A DNA stretch of 64,000 nucleotides from Clitopilus passeckerianus. Taxonomy: Eukaryota > Basidiomycota > Agaricomycetes > Agaricales > Entolomataceae. Each line of letters starts with the position of its first letter. Within the stretch, counting starts at the first letter, position 1. The notes under the pieces are model-generated. The model saw nothing but the letters and a program-made list of their open reading frames with translations. It made no database searches and was not told where the DNA came from. Positions 25,698-35,876 of this stretch are shown piece by piece. The translations under genes and the position numbers were made by a program. The DNA is taken from NCBI GenBank assembly GCA_944990035.1, contig CALYLX010000128.1, forward strand, positions 1,798,001 through 1,862,000. Reading direction: 5' to 3'.

Positions 25698-28065
25698 ATG
25701 TCTTCCGAGAAACCAGTCACGGTGGTTGACCCGAAGAGTATTCCGGACAGCAATCCCAAGGAACCTTTTGTGGAGGAACTTTCTAAGACGCCACAGTCTG
25801 AAGCGCTTGCTCCGACGTCGATTGCACACGAGAAGGATCCGCTCGTCTCCAGAAGAGAGCTTTGGAGCTATTACCGTACGTTCAACGTCTAGTATTCCAC
25901 CCAGTTTAGTTGGACTCACCTTCTCTCTCTCTCTCCTCTAGTATACTACAATGGTGACAATGTACATGAACACATTCCACTTCGTCAAACAGTTATCTCA
26001 CTGAGCTATCCGTTTTAGGGTGTCGGCCCGGGTGGATACACTTTCACCTTATTCCAGTCATTAGCCACCTCTGCTGGCTGGGATCCCGTCAGAGGGCCTG
26101 GCTCCTCCTGTCTAGACGAGGGAGCCTCTGGACAGTGTGTGCTTCCCTGGGCAGGTGGAACCAAGGCCGTCTCCAGCGTCGTTCTCGTGGCTAACGGCCT
26201 CACCTTTGCCGTACGTTTTCATTGACCTCTACTTCCGGTTTGCCTCACCTTACGTCTCAACCTAGATAATGACCCTCATTTTCACCACCATTGGCTCCGC
26301 CGCTGATTACGGGACCTTTGGTAGATGGCTTCTTCTCGTCATTACTACTATATGCTGGGCTACCCAATTTGCCTGTGTCAGCCTTACGGGTATGTGTATG
26401 CCCTATAGAACGAGATCATCTCACTGAAGGCATCACCGTAGTTCCTTCACGGTGGCCTGTGGCTATGGCGCTTTATGTGATTGGATATATCGCCTACGGC
26501 GCTACTTTGGTATTCTACGCCGCCGTATTCCCCCGCCTCGCTCGCAATACGACACATGCCCGTGCCCTTCTGAGGAAATATGAATCCGGGGAGATTACCC
26601 GTGAAGACTACGAGCGGGAAGAAAGTCTCGAGAAGAACCGTATCAGTAACATCAGCACGGTAAGTACCATTCCCTATATTGTACCGAATTGTATCTAAGA
26701 ATAGTCACGGTTTAGGCTCACAGCAACATTGGTTACATTGCTGTTTCCCTGCTTTCTCTTTCAATTCTGCTGCCGCTACAAGGAAATTTCAAGGGGAACA
26801 ACTATACCCTTATGCTGTAAGTGCTGTGCATAGTAAGCTCTACGCATGGTCAGACGCTTACTTTACTGCGCCAGAATCAACGGCTATTGGGTTATTTTGG
26901 GGATTTGGTGGTGTATGCCCCCGTCTTCTTCTTGGAAGTTGACTCGATCTCATGTTACCCATAGTCATATTCCAACAACCTCGCCCTGGACCACCTCTTC
27001 CCAAGGGTGAAAGTTATCTGACAATTGGATGGAAACAGGTAAGGAACTTGACTGTGTTTCAAGGCTGAAACTGATCAAATCGGCTCAGATTTGGCACGCC
27101 CTCCAGCAGTACAAGAAACTGCCGTACACGTTCATCTATCTGTTTTCCTTCTTCTTGCTCGCCGATGTGTGTCACTTTTGCCTACACTTCTTACCCTGTT
27201 TCTAATGCTCTGAAACAGGGTCTCAACACCACGGGAACTTTGGTCTCCATCTGTCAGAACGACAAGTTTTCATTCAGTTTCCTGAAAAATACGTATCTTG
27301 GCCTGACCCAAGGGATCACCTCCACAATCAGCACCCTGGGCTTTTGGTACATCCAGAGGTATTGGAAGATTCCTACCAAGACAATGGTGAGTGTCGGCGT
27401 TTCCGCTGGGGAAACAGGTTCTGACATGGACTCAGTTCGTCGTGACAAACGTTGTAACTGTCCTCATTCCTCTTTGGGGTATGATCGGAATTTGGACCAC
27501 CAAGATTGGGTAGGTGCTGTTCAATCTCATATCGTCATGAAATTAGCACTCACCAGCCATCTAATAGATTCCACAATGAATGGGAATTCTGGCAAGTTCT
27601 TCCCCCACAACATATGGCAGGCTCAATGCTGACCACCGAACTAAACAGGTTCTACAACGTTGTCTTTGGTCTTTTCCAGGCGCCTTACTATGCCTTCTCA
27701 CAAACAATGATGGCAGAACTCACACCACCTGGGTTCGACAACATGGTGACGTTCTTGCTGCCATACAAGCCACCCAATCCGCTAATTAACCTCTCCCACA
27801 GTTCTTTGGTCTTTTCGGCCTCTCGAACAGGGCTTCCTCTATGATCGGACCCAACGTAATCCAGGCCATCATTGATCGCTCTGGAGATAATTGGAAAGGT
27901 TTCCCCTTCCTTTTCGCTCTCTGCATCTGCGCCTCGCTGGTTATCTGGTTGGGCGTCGATGTTCCGAAAGGACGGCGAGACGCCGTTGCTTGGGCCGAAT
28001 CAAACAGAGGGAATGCTGGGTTCTGGGAGGATGATGGGTCCCTGTCAAAGGAAAAGTCTACTTGA
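25698..28065 (+). CDS. Atg22-like vacuolar amino-acid effluxer (MFS)
   Basis: Multi-pass transporter of the autophagy-related Atg22 family, which exports amino acids from the vacuole after autophagic breakdown. About 575 residues spread over a dozen exons. Motifs: WSYYLYYNGDNGVGPGGYTFTLFQ, GTKAVSSVVLVANGLTFA, FGRWLLLVITTICWATQF, YVIGYIAYGATLVFYAAVFP, the acidic loop RKYESGEITREDYEREES, NGYWVILGIWWFIFQQPRPGP, TYLGLTQGITSTISTLGFW and GLFQAPYYAFSQTMMAEL. Apparent stops in simple reading are all removed by phase-correct introns. One intron (27592-27648) uses a GC-AG pair with a perfect GCAAGT donor. N-terminus and C-terminus are charged and presumably cytosolic. Confidence 0.88.
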
Positions 28066-28411
28066 CCTTTGTACGTCTGACGTTTTAATTTGGTTGGGAC
28101 TGTCACTGTGGAGTATCAATTGTGTACCGTGGTTTCTATTATAGTACGGCATTGATTTTTCTATGATTGACGCTTTGCGGTGGCTCGTGACGACCCAGAT
28201 TATAATCAACTGCGCCTCTGTCTGGGAAAGTCAAGGGAGGCATATGGGTTCACTGCTTGGTACCATATCCTGAGAAGCGCTCATTCTGGAGAACACGGCA
28301 CTGCCTCCGCTCAGGCACTCCCCGCAGCCATTTCCCTTAAATCCCTAACCTGAAGTGTTCGCTCCAACGCACATCCTGACTTCGCCCCTTCATAATGCTG
28401 CTAGTGCTTCA
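28066..28411. other. Intergenic region before the helical hypothetical gene
   Basis: 346 bases between two plus-strand genes; presumed terminator of the Atg22-like gene and promoter of the next. Nothing specific recognised. Confidence 0.45.
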
Positions 28412-30027
28412 ATGGCTTCTACTCCATATAACCGGGAGTCGTTTCTGTCATCGTTTACTTCATCAGCCACTACACTAAGAACACCTGGTTCAACCAATGC
28501 TTCTTCGAGCACCGTTTTCGAGAATCTGAGTGCGAAAGGGTTCGAATACCTCGGCAAATTTGCAATAAATTTGGTGGACAAAACCAGGGAACACAGAGAG
28601 ATTCGGTCCGTTTTCAGCAAGTTTCCGCATACAGATGCGGATGTTTACGAAGACCAAGATACAAAGGTTGCGTATGTGCAGCTTCTGGATTTCGTCGGGT
28701 ATGAGACCATCCATCTGCTCCCCATTCGCACCTGACTCACCGTTGATCAAGCGGGGCGCCACACAAACAAGATTTGAGAGAAAGAGCGATTGGTGCCATT
28801 GTCGAGCAGATTAGAGACGGCCAAACTCGTTATCTTGTCAAGCTTCTGCGTCGGAGTGACCATGAGGTAACGCGATTGTTGCTTACCGAAATACTGGGAC
28901 AACTCAGTCCTCTATGGTAAGTCTTCGGAAGTGGAACGCACATATACATCAAGTACTGATAATGCAAGTAGGGAATCTACATTGCAGCCAAGGAAGCCAT
29001 CGCGAGTGTACCGTTCATATGCCAAAGCCCAGCATGACCCCGATCTCTCCCCCTTGATTCTGTTCATATCCAGAGTCATCCGGTGCAACGTAGCGCTTGC
29101 CGGCGTAATCCTTGACGTCGGATTCTTGAATATACTGGGTTCTCTTTCTCGTACCCACCCTTTTGACTCGGCAATGATCCTCGAGCATTCTTCAGGAATG
29201 CAACCTTACTTGAAGCAGGCTCAGCGCTTATTGATCTCATGCAACGCAGCTCTGCTTGGCATTGCTGCCTATCCCGAACACCGAGAGGCAATCCGGAACC
29301 ATACCACCTATCAGAGGTGGCCAGACTATTCCCCCCAGCGCTCAAAGGTTCCTCGCCAGGAGGTAGGCATGCTCCGAGAGGACGAAGATGTGGCGCTGCA
29401 AGATGACTCTCCGTATTTATACCTTTCCCTGTGAGTCCGCCTTATTTCTGGAAGAAGAATTGGAACTGACTCTCGTGTTCATAGCAACGAGATCTGCACC
29501 CTTGCACCTATCACTGACATCGGGGTAGACGACCTCATTGATCACCTCATCCTCGGTATCACCCATGACCAGGCCTTACGAACTTATCTTCTTAGCTCGG
29601 CGAATGAGCCGGGAAGAGTCAAATTCTTGCAAGATCTATTGAGCTGCATGTCAAGGCGCTGGTAGGTAGACCAATGAAGTGATCGTCGGATGGGAATTAA
29701 CTGCATTACCACAGTGCCTTTGATACAAGGTGCAAGACGCGCCATCTGGTCGTTTTATTTCTCAGCTTGATTGTCCGGATCGCATGTATAGGGCCAAAAT
29801 ATCAACTAGCCCTAGTCGAAGCCGGAGTTGATGATTTCCTCCGAAGATGCTTCACGTCCAAGGTTTTGAAGCCAGAAAGTTTTATGCGGCATATCGAGAA
29901 GCTATCGAGACTCAAGGATACCGCTGGGGTTATTTCAAGGATGGAGAAGCAGGATTATGCAGGACTATTAGAGTATATAGCCATTCTGCATCATCATGGT
30001 CGGTCGAGGACCCTCAGGCATTGGTAA
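28412..30027 (+). CDS. Hypothetical alpha-helical (ARM-like) protein
   Basis: Five exons give about 465 residues. The start MASTPYNRESFLSSFTSS is the first in-frame ATG (the open frame upstream begins with GTG). After a Ser/Thr-rich leader the protein is mostly helical with leucine-rich repeats of ARM/HEAT character: YLVKLLRRSDHEVTRLLLTEI, LSPLILFISRVIRCNVALAG, AQRLLISCNAALLGIAAYPEH, DDLIDHLILGITHDQALRTYLL and TRHLVVLFLSLIVRIACIGP. Introns are phase-consistent (donors GTATGA, GTAAGT, GTGAGT, GTAGGT). No family recognised and no catalytic motif, signal peptide or obvious membrane anchor. It lies 213 bases before the ITPase gene on the same strand. Confidence 0.7.
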
Positions 30028-30240
30028 ACTGCGCCATGGCGTCTATCAGAATGTAAAATATTGTGGTATAGCCAAGTCTTGGTCTTTCATGCACCATATA
30101 ATTTGTGAAGCTAACGTCCAGGTCTGGCTGGTAGAGATCAACTCGAGTCATCTCCGGACTCCGTTCCGCCTGCCGATTGTATCTGCTCTCTCAGCAAACT
30201 TGCTCAGCACCTTCATCCTCTCTAAATCTTTCGATATACC

Positions 30241-31071
30241 ATGTCAAAACCCCTCGGTATGATGAGATAAAAGACGCCTGTTCAGCCTCTAATTTGATGC
30301 CGTGCATCAGTTTTCGTAACAGGCAATGCCAACAAACTCAAGGAGGTCAAGGAGATCCTTAACTCAGGGCCCAACCCGGTCGAGATCGACTCAAAAGCCC
30401 TCGATAGTAAGACCATATCTACCCTAGCACGATCAGAAGCACTCATACGTTGTATTTTCGCAGTTCCCGAGATTCAGGAACGACCCAAGAGGTCGCAAAG
30501 GATAAATGCCGGAGGGCCGCCGAGCTTGTACGTCGGGGTCATTTCTACCCAAATACCTGATCTGAAGGCTTCGAAGCTCGGAACTGCCTGTATCACTGAA
30601 GACACTGCTCTTTGCTATGTCGCCTTGAATGGTCTGCCTGGACCATACATCAAATACTTTATGCAATCGGTGGGACACGAGGGCCTGAACAACATGCTTG
30701 TTGGTTTCCCAACGAAAGCAGCCTGGGCATTGTGTACTTTTGCCTACTGTGCTGGACCAGGTCGGTTTATCTCTCACAGGAACTCGGGCTTAGTAGGCTG
30801 ATCCAGAGGCAGGGGAAGAGCCTATTATATTTGAGGGCAAGACAGATGGAAATATCGTCTGTGCGCGAGGACCTAAGGTATTTGGATGGGATGCTGTGTT
30901 TGAACCTGAAGGGACTGGCCTGACGTACGTTACCTCAAAGTTGACATATTTTGCCTCACTAAACAAATGAACAGATATGCCGAGATGCCCACGGAGCAGA
31001 AGAACAAGCTATCGCATCGGTATAAAGCTCTGGAGAAACTAAGAGCCTATCTGCAATCACTACCCGCATGA
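30241..31071 (+). CDS. HAM1: Inosine triphosphate pyrophosphatase (apparent 1-base frameshift)
   Basis: House-cleaning enzyme that hydrolyses ITP, dITP and XTP to monophosphates, keeping deaminated purines out of nucleic acids. About 186 residues in six exons. Motifs: [17 protein letters not shown] (phosphate-binding SxTxNxxK-type start), [32 protein letters not shown]-like [31 protein letters not shown] and [15 protein letters not shown]. Between LDIPEIQ and [17 protein letters not shown] the frame slips by one base at GG 30477-30478; a third G restores the highly conserved join. A cryptic acceptor at ATTCAG (30477) would also restore the frame but would delete the conserved PEIQ, so it is less likely. 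Confidence 0.88.
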
Positions 31072-31228
31072 CCTCAAATGTAAAGCGTTAAATTGAAATG
31101 TGGAATATATATTACAGATAATTAGATGAATCTACAACTTCGACAGCAATGACGGTGTGGAAAGAAATAACAGAGCATTGGATGATAATACAAGTGGAAT
31201 GAATACCGAAGGGCGTGTCCAGTTTAAT

Positions 31229-32033
31229 TTACAGTTTGCTCCTCGTAGAGTCCTTCGCTTTACCAGTCCTTGGGTTCAGAGTTGTGTGCACAGCAGAGAC
31301 GCAGAGCTTGTCACCATTCCAGATCTGACGGCTGTCGTTCAATATTACGGTCACAACGTCTTCGGAAATACATACCTCAGATCTGGCTGCACGGATTCGG
31401 CCTTCTAGGAAGATAGAATTCGACACGATACGAAGTTTGTCACCGCTGAATGGTTGTTCGGTTCAGCTGAAAGGAATGCGCTGACAAAGGGGAGGTACTT
31501 GCACTCTTGCTGGCTGGTGCCAGATGATGTTCATGGACTGGGATACACCAGTTCCGTCAATGCCGCTCGCAATTCCGAGTAGCACAAGAGCAGAGACGGA
31601 ACATCTGGAAATCGACAGAGCAATGAGCTAGCGGGTGGTTGGAGAGCGTATCCGGACGTACGGGTCGATCATGTACGCAGCACAACCACCATGCAATGTC
31701 CCATAAACGTTGCACATATCTGCAGGAGACTCATCCCTAAGTGATCTGATACTCTTGGGGCTAGAAATGGTACTCACCTCTGGTCACCTCAATCTCAACA
31801 ACCGTCTCTGCGCAGGCTGCAGGCGTTCCCCGACCATAGACATTCAGTTCGGAAATCTTGAGCCTCTGGCCAACCTCTGCACCATAAGATTGCTCCTGGG
31901 TGCTGATAAAGTGGTAGAAAGTCTTTGCCGCAAGCTGTTTCTCATCGTCGCTAACATTGCCGACCACATGAAGCGCCGGAGGCGACTCTGCAGAGGTGCT
32001 TCCGGCAGTCCGTTGGTTTGACTTGTCTGCCAT
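31229..32033 (-). CDS. Hotdog-fold acyl-CoA thioesterase with C-terminal SKL (thioesterase A)
   Basis: Member of the PaaI/ACOT13-like thioesterase superfamily, which hydrolyses acyl-CoA esters. About 190 residues. The core shows VYGTLHGGCAAYMID with the HGG motif of the hotdog helix, then SALVLLGIASGIDGTGVSQSM, NIIWHQPARVGDKLRIVSNS and IWNGDKLCVSAVHTTLNP. The protein ends RSKL, a canonical peroxisomal targeting signal 1, which suggests action on acyl-CoA in peroxisomes. Five exons. The third intron (31446-31502) is GC-AG with a GCAAGT donor, and this choice yields the expected ARVGDKLRIVS. It is divergent from a second thioesterase gene, with 281 bases between starts. Confidence 0.85.
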
Positions 32034-32314
32034 GAAGTGGGCTCTGAGTTTCCAATAATATCAGTCAATTACATGCCTTTTAAGAATGATCATGAAGGAA
32101 GCAGAAGGAAGACCTGGACACTCACCACGGCGACGCGATCGAACTCGAGTTGAGAAGCGAAGCGGAGGTGGCTGTGCAGCTTCTCATGAATAAATCCGAA
32201 CCGGACCGGCTATTCCAGTCCTTGTGATATCCCGGTCTTTTGGGCAAACTAAGAGCTCTTCAAAATGGTTGGCCCTTGCTATCTACCACAAACCGGCCGA
32301 ATCCTCACCGCAAG
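32034..32314. promoter_or_regulatory. Shared divergent promoter of thioesterases A and B
   Basis: 281 bases separate the two start codons of the divergent thioesterase genes, so they probably share regulatory elements. No TATA box or known motif stands out. Confidence 0.4.
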
Positions 32315-33137
32315 ATGCAGCAGAACAGACGAGACTTTTTAACATCTCGCATGCCTGATGAATTAGTGGCGCAAATTAGCGGCAATACATCTCGAGAAGT
32401 CAAGGAGATTCCATTGAAATGGCTGGCTATCTTCCGTTCTCGACCTAATGGTTTTTCGAATTCTATCGCAAGACGTGTTAAGGTTGTGGATGTGTCTATT
32501 GTCAAGAATGTCAATGATCCGTGTGTGGAGGAAGGGAGAATGATTTCTGAAATTGACGTGACAGAAGGTAAGTATCCCTCCTGTCCATTTTGCTTTTGTT
32601 CTGAATGCGTAGTATTACGCAGACATGTTGAACCCTGAAGGTTATCTGGCTGAGGGATGCTGTGTGTATCTAATAGATGAGTAAGGTGGCATCCTCTGTG
32701 ATTGACTGTTGTCCTCAGTGCCTTGGTATTTAGAGGTTCGACCTGCGCAGTAGCGGTGCTGAAAGAGGCAAAGGGGATGGTATCCACACCAGGGGTATCG
32801 CAATCCATTGATACAGTCTTCCACAACCCGGCGAAGCTGTGAGCACTGATCTCTTCTTTTCTTTTTCTTTTTCTTTTTTCTTTTTCTTTTTCTGACTATC
32901 TATCGCAGAGGTGCAAAACTGAGGGTCATTAATACAAGCGTGACCATAGGAGTTGACGCAGTGATAGGAAAAAGCGAGGTAACTCATTGAATGTCGACAT
33001 GCTGCTAGATCTTTGCTCATTTCCTATGGCAGATATGGGACACAGAAAATCATCGCCTGATTGCTTCCGGGATTCAACAGATGATGACACCAGTCAACAA
33101 GCGTGGTACCGTGGCTTCTCAACGACCGCGTTTATAA
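32315..33137 (+). CDS. Hotdog-fold thioesterase-like protein with altered active-site motif (thioesterase B)
   Basis: Same superfamily as its divergent neighbour, about 190 residues in five exons. Matching landmarks: RMISEIDVTEDML, GYLAEGCCVYLIDD, GMVSTPGVSQSIDTVFHNPAKL, GAKLRVINTSVTIG, EIWDTENHRLIASGIQQMM. The HGG motif is replaced by AEG, so classical thioesterase activity is doubtful. The C-terminus RPRL is at most a weak variant of the SKL signal. The start at ATG 32315 follows an in-frame stretch without another ATG. The intron after PAKL contains a pyrimidine microsatellite. Confidence 0.78.
32854..32893 (+). repeat. (TTTTTC)n-like microsatellite within an intron
   Basis: About 40 bases of repeated CTTTT/CTTTTT units inside the fourth intron of thioesterase B. 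It doubles as an extreme polypyrimidine tract before the AG acceptor. Confidence 0.8.
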
Positions 33138-33175
33138 TGTAACATTAGCCTCGGCATGCAATAGCCATAATACTA

Positions 33176-33636
33176 CAGTCGACTATCTCATAACACATTA
33201 GCTAATCATGCATAATAGCCGATAATGCATAGCTCGAGGGCGGAACCAACTCGGTGGAGGGGGAATTATGCACAAAATCTGCTATTCAATAATGCATAAG
33301 ACTTTGAGGCCAGCCCTCAGCCAAATATGCATTATGAGAAGGGTTTAGAGGCCCAAAGGGAATTGATTTCAGTACAAATTCAGCCGATTTCGGTCATGTT
33401 ATGCCTTTTAAATCTACTTTAGCTACCCTTAGGCCTCAAATAGCCAGTTTGGGGCCATTTACTCGATGCATAATACACATTTCGCACGGATGCGGCCAAA
33501 TAAGGTGATAAATCACTCTATTTTTGGTAATAGTCACGTTTGTGACACGTAATGTGACAGTCCACACATGCATAATAGCCGATAATGCATAGGCTTGGGA
33601 CGCCACTGACACTACCCACTATGAGATAGTCGACTG
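33176..33636. mobile_element. MITE with 17-bp terminal inverted repeats and TA target site (mariner-like)
   Basis: Left end CAGTCGACTATCTCATA (33176-33192) and right end TATGAGATAGTCGACTG (33620-33636) are perfect inverted repeats, and both are flanked by TA, the target duplication of Tc1/mariner elements. The 461-base interior has no long open frame. A 26-base subterminal repeat (33207-33232 and 33567-33592, core GCATAATAGCCGATAATGC) occurs near both ends and is itself nearly palindromic; shorter ATGCATAAT/ATTATGCA motifs recur at 33267, 33285, 33330 and 33465. These traits mark a non-autonomous element mobilised by a mariner-type transposase not seen in this window. Confidence 0.85.
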
Positions 33637-34019
33637 TACTGGACATGAGTAAAGTGAAAGAACCAGGGTCTGGCGCTAATAACTTGAAATTGAAAGCGCC
33701 TGCTGAGAGTCACGTGACTGACGCGTGCCGCCAGAGTTGAAGTATCGTGTCTGGTTCTCTTCGACTAGGTTCGGCTTTTCACAGAGTCCTGTGCTGGTGC
33801 TATGGTTTAAGAGCGTCTCTTTCCCTGAAAAAATGTGCTCGTGGAAGATACCCTCTGTATATCATTTAAATACCCAGTTTGAACAAACCATCAGCCCAAG
33901 CAAGTAATTTAAAATTGGATGGGAACGTGAACTCCAGACTGACCACTTCTCTCACAGCGCCCGTTTACCTTGCACTCACTTTATAATCACCAGGGAACCC
34001 ATTTTGAATAATTCTCACT
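33637..34019. other. Promoter region of the NADAR gene
   Basis: 383 bases between the MITE and the ATG of the NADAR-domain gene. The transposon insertion thus lies within about 400 bases of that promoter. A short open frame (33725-33907) is not convincing. Confidence 0.45.
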
Positions 34020-35761
34020 ATGGGGCAGACAGGCTCGAAAGATAAACGTGGGATGCCAGTCCCACAACTAGCCGTTCCACCTGGGTATGCGTACCCACCA
34101 GGAAATTCGGCGCAAGGGCAAGGACAGGGACAAGGCTTCATCCAAGCACAGTTCGCGCCGAGCTTTGTTCCCCAACAAGCCTATGTATATCCTCCCGGAT
34201 TCGTACCATCGTATGCACCTGTTCCTATGCCCATGCCTGTTGGATTCCAGCAGCCAGTCATGCCCATGCAAATGCAAATGCCACAACCACAGGTCGCCAT
34301 GCCTCAGCAGCAGCAGCAGTCACACCAACCCCAGCATTCCACCCAACAACCTGGAATTCACCAACCAGTGAAAGGGATCATGAGGAATACCAAGAAGACG
34401 ACCAGTCATCATGCCGGTCCTCGTCGTAAGGATTCTCCTTTACTTTATCAGTATCCTCCTCACCTTATCCGATAGCTGTGATACCACCAGCACCCGTCAT
34501 TCCAAATCCACCCCCCAGTCAGGCAGCTGCAACCTCTGGCCCCGTCATGCCTACGACTGCTGCATCACCTCATATGCCGCCGAACATGCGGCGTACTCAG
34601 ACACCAGGACCCTTCCGGGCTGGAGTCTCTGGTCCTGACAATGATGATGACGACGATGACGACGACAGACCGCCAACAGCTCATCGTCCACCTCGAAGAA
34701 CACCTACACGTGCTTCACGACCACCCCGAACCAGGCGGACCCAGTCCGTCAACGTTCCCCGGCCAAGCTCAGCTCAACAATCTCTTTCACGAGGCGCGTC
34801 TCTCAGCTTGAGCACGCCCATAAGAGCGCCCCCGGCACCGCCTCGGGATGTGTTTCTGGACCCAGAGAACCGAGATGTCCTGGAACGATTGAATCGGCCT
34901 CTTGAACCCACCCAACTAACACGATCACTGACTTTGTCTGCTATTCCTGCTCAACCTGTTCAGGCAGAGCCACCACCTCCCGAGCCAGAACCTGAACCAC
35001 CTAAGAAGAGAGGCAGTCTCCTGCGAGCCTTTAGCAGAAAGCCATCCGCGAAGCCACCCCCGCGCCAACCTAGGGTACCAGCATCTGCTCCACCAGACAT
35101 ATACATATATCCTGTGCAACCTGCTTCAGGTCCCAACTCAGCAGCTACGACGGCCCCGCCCAACAGCGCAGTGACAATGCCTATACTCGAGGGCCAACCT
35201 GGAACTTTGCCAGTCCCATCTCTCCCGAACAGCGCCCCGCCTACTTCCGGAGGGCAAGCCAGAGGGCCAGCGATGGCTTTGCTCTTCAACGAGAACACTG
35301 AGCATGCAGGTTTCCTCAATCACTCCCCTCACAGGATCTTCTACGATGGTGTATCCTACCCGAGTGCTCTGCACCTTGCAGAAGCTATGAAGTTCCTCCC
35401 GCATCGAAGAGATGTGGCTGAGCAGATTCGCAGTGCGCAGGATATCGCAGAAGCATATGCTATTGCAGGCCAGCATTCTGATGCGCAAGACCCGACGTGG
35501 TCATCTCGATATCTGGAGATCGTACGTTGTTCGCTTTTGTTATCTCCTCCTATTTTGACCCCGCATTCATAGATGGAGGATGTTCTCTTCCACAAATTCT
35601 CACAAAATGCCGATTTGCGACAGCTACTGAGCGACACCGGGGATGCGCGGTTAGTGTATAACGACCCGGATGATGCGTACTGGAGCAATGCTGGTGGAAA
35701 AGGGCAGAATTGCCTTGGTGTCCTCCTTGAACGTGTCAGGGACCGGTTGAGAAGGCAATGA
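34020..35761 (+). CDS. NADAR-domain protein with N-myristoylation motif
   Basis: About 548 residues in three exons. The N-terminus MGQTGSKDKR fits the N-myristoylation pattern (Gly-2, Ser-6, basic residues after). A long disordered part follows: Pro/Gln-rich (PMQMQMPQPQ, QQQQQ), an acidic DDDDDDDD run, and basic PPRRTPTRASRPPRTRR stretches. The last 150 residues form a NADAR domain, the YbiA-like N-glycosidase fold acting on NAD or ADP-ribose derivatives: FLNHSPHRIFYDGVSYPSALHL, EAMKFLPHRRDVAEQIR, LFHKFSQNADLRQLLSDTGD, DDAYWSNAGGKGQNCLGVLL. The position usually held by Glu in 'xEHYxQAxK' is Leu here, so catalysis may differ or be absent. Likely a membrane-attached, regulated protein. Confidence 0.8.
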
Positions 35762-35876
35762 TTAAATAAATAATACCTTTCTGTTTTGCACTTATGACGA
35801 CCTTTCCCGTGCTGTATTTTGGTTCTTTATGGTGTCAACTATTCATTGACGATAACGATCTATTATGCTACATTTA

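Noticed and set aside
26920..26975. In-frame stop in the Atg22-like gene
   Set aside because: Removed by an intron with donor GTATGC that restores GIWWFIFQQPRPGP.
30466..30480. Use of a second acceptor (ATTCAG) to repair the ITPase frame
   Set aside because: It would delete the conserved PEIQ motif that is encoded in the sequence; a missing G is the simpler explanation.
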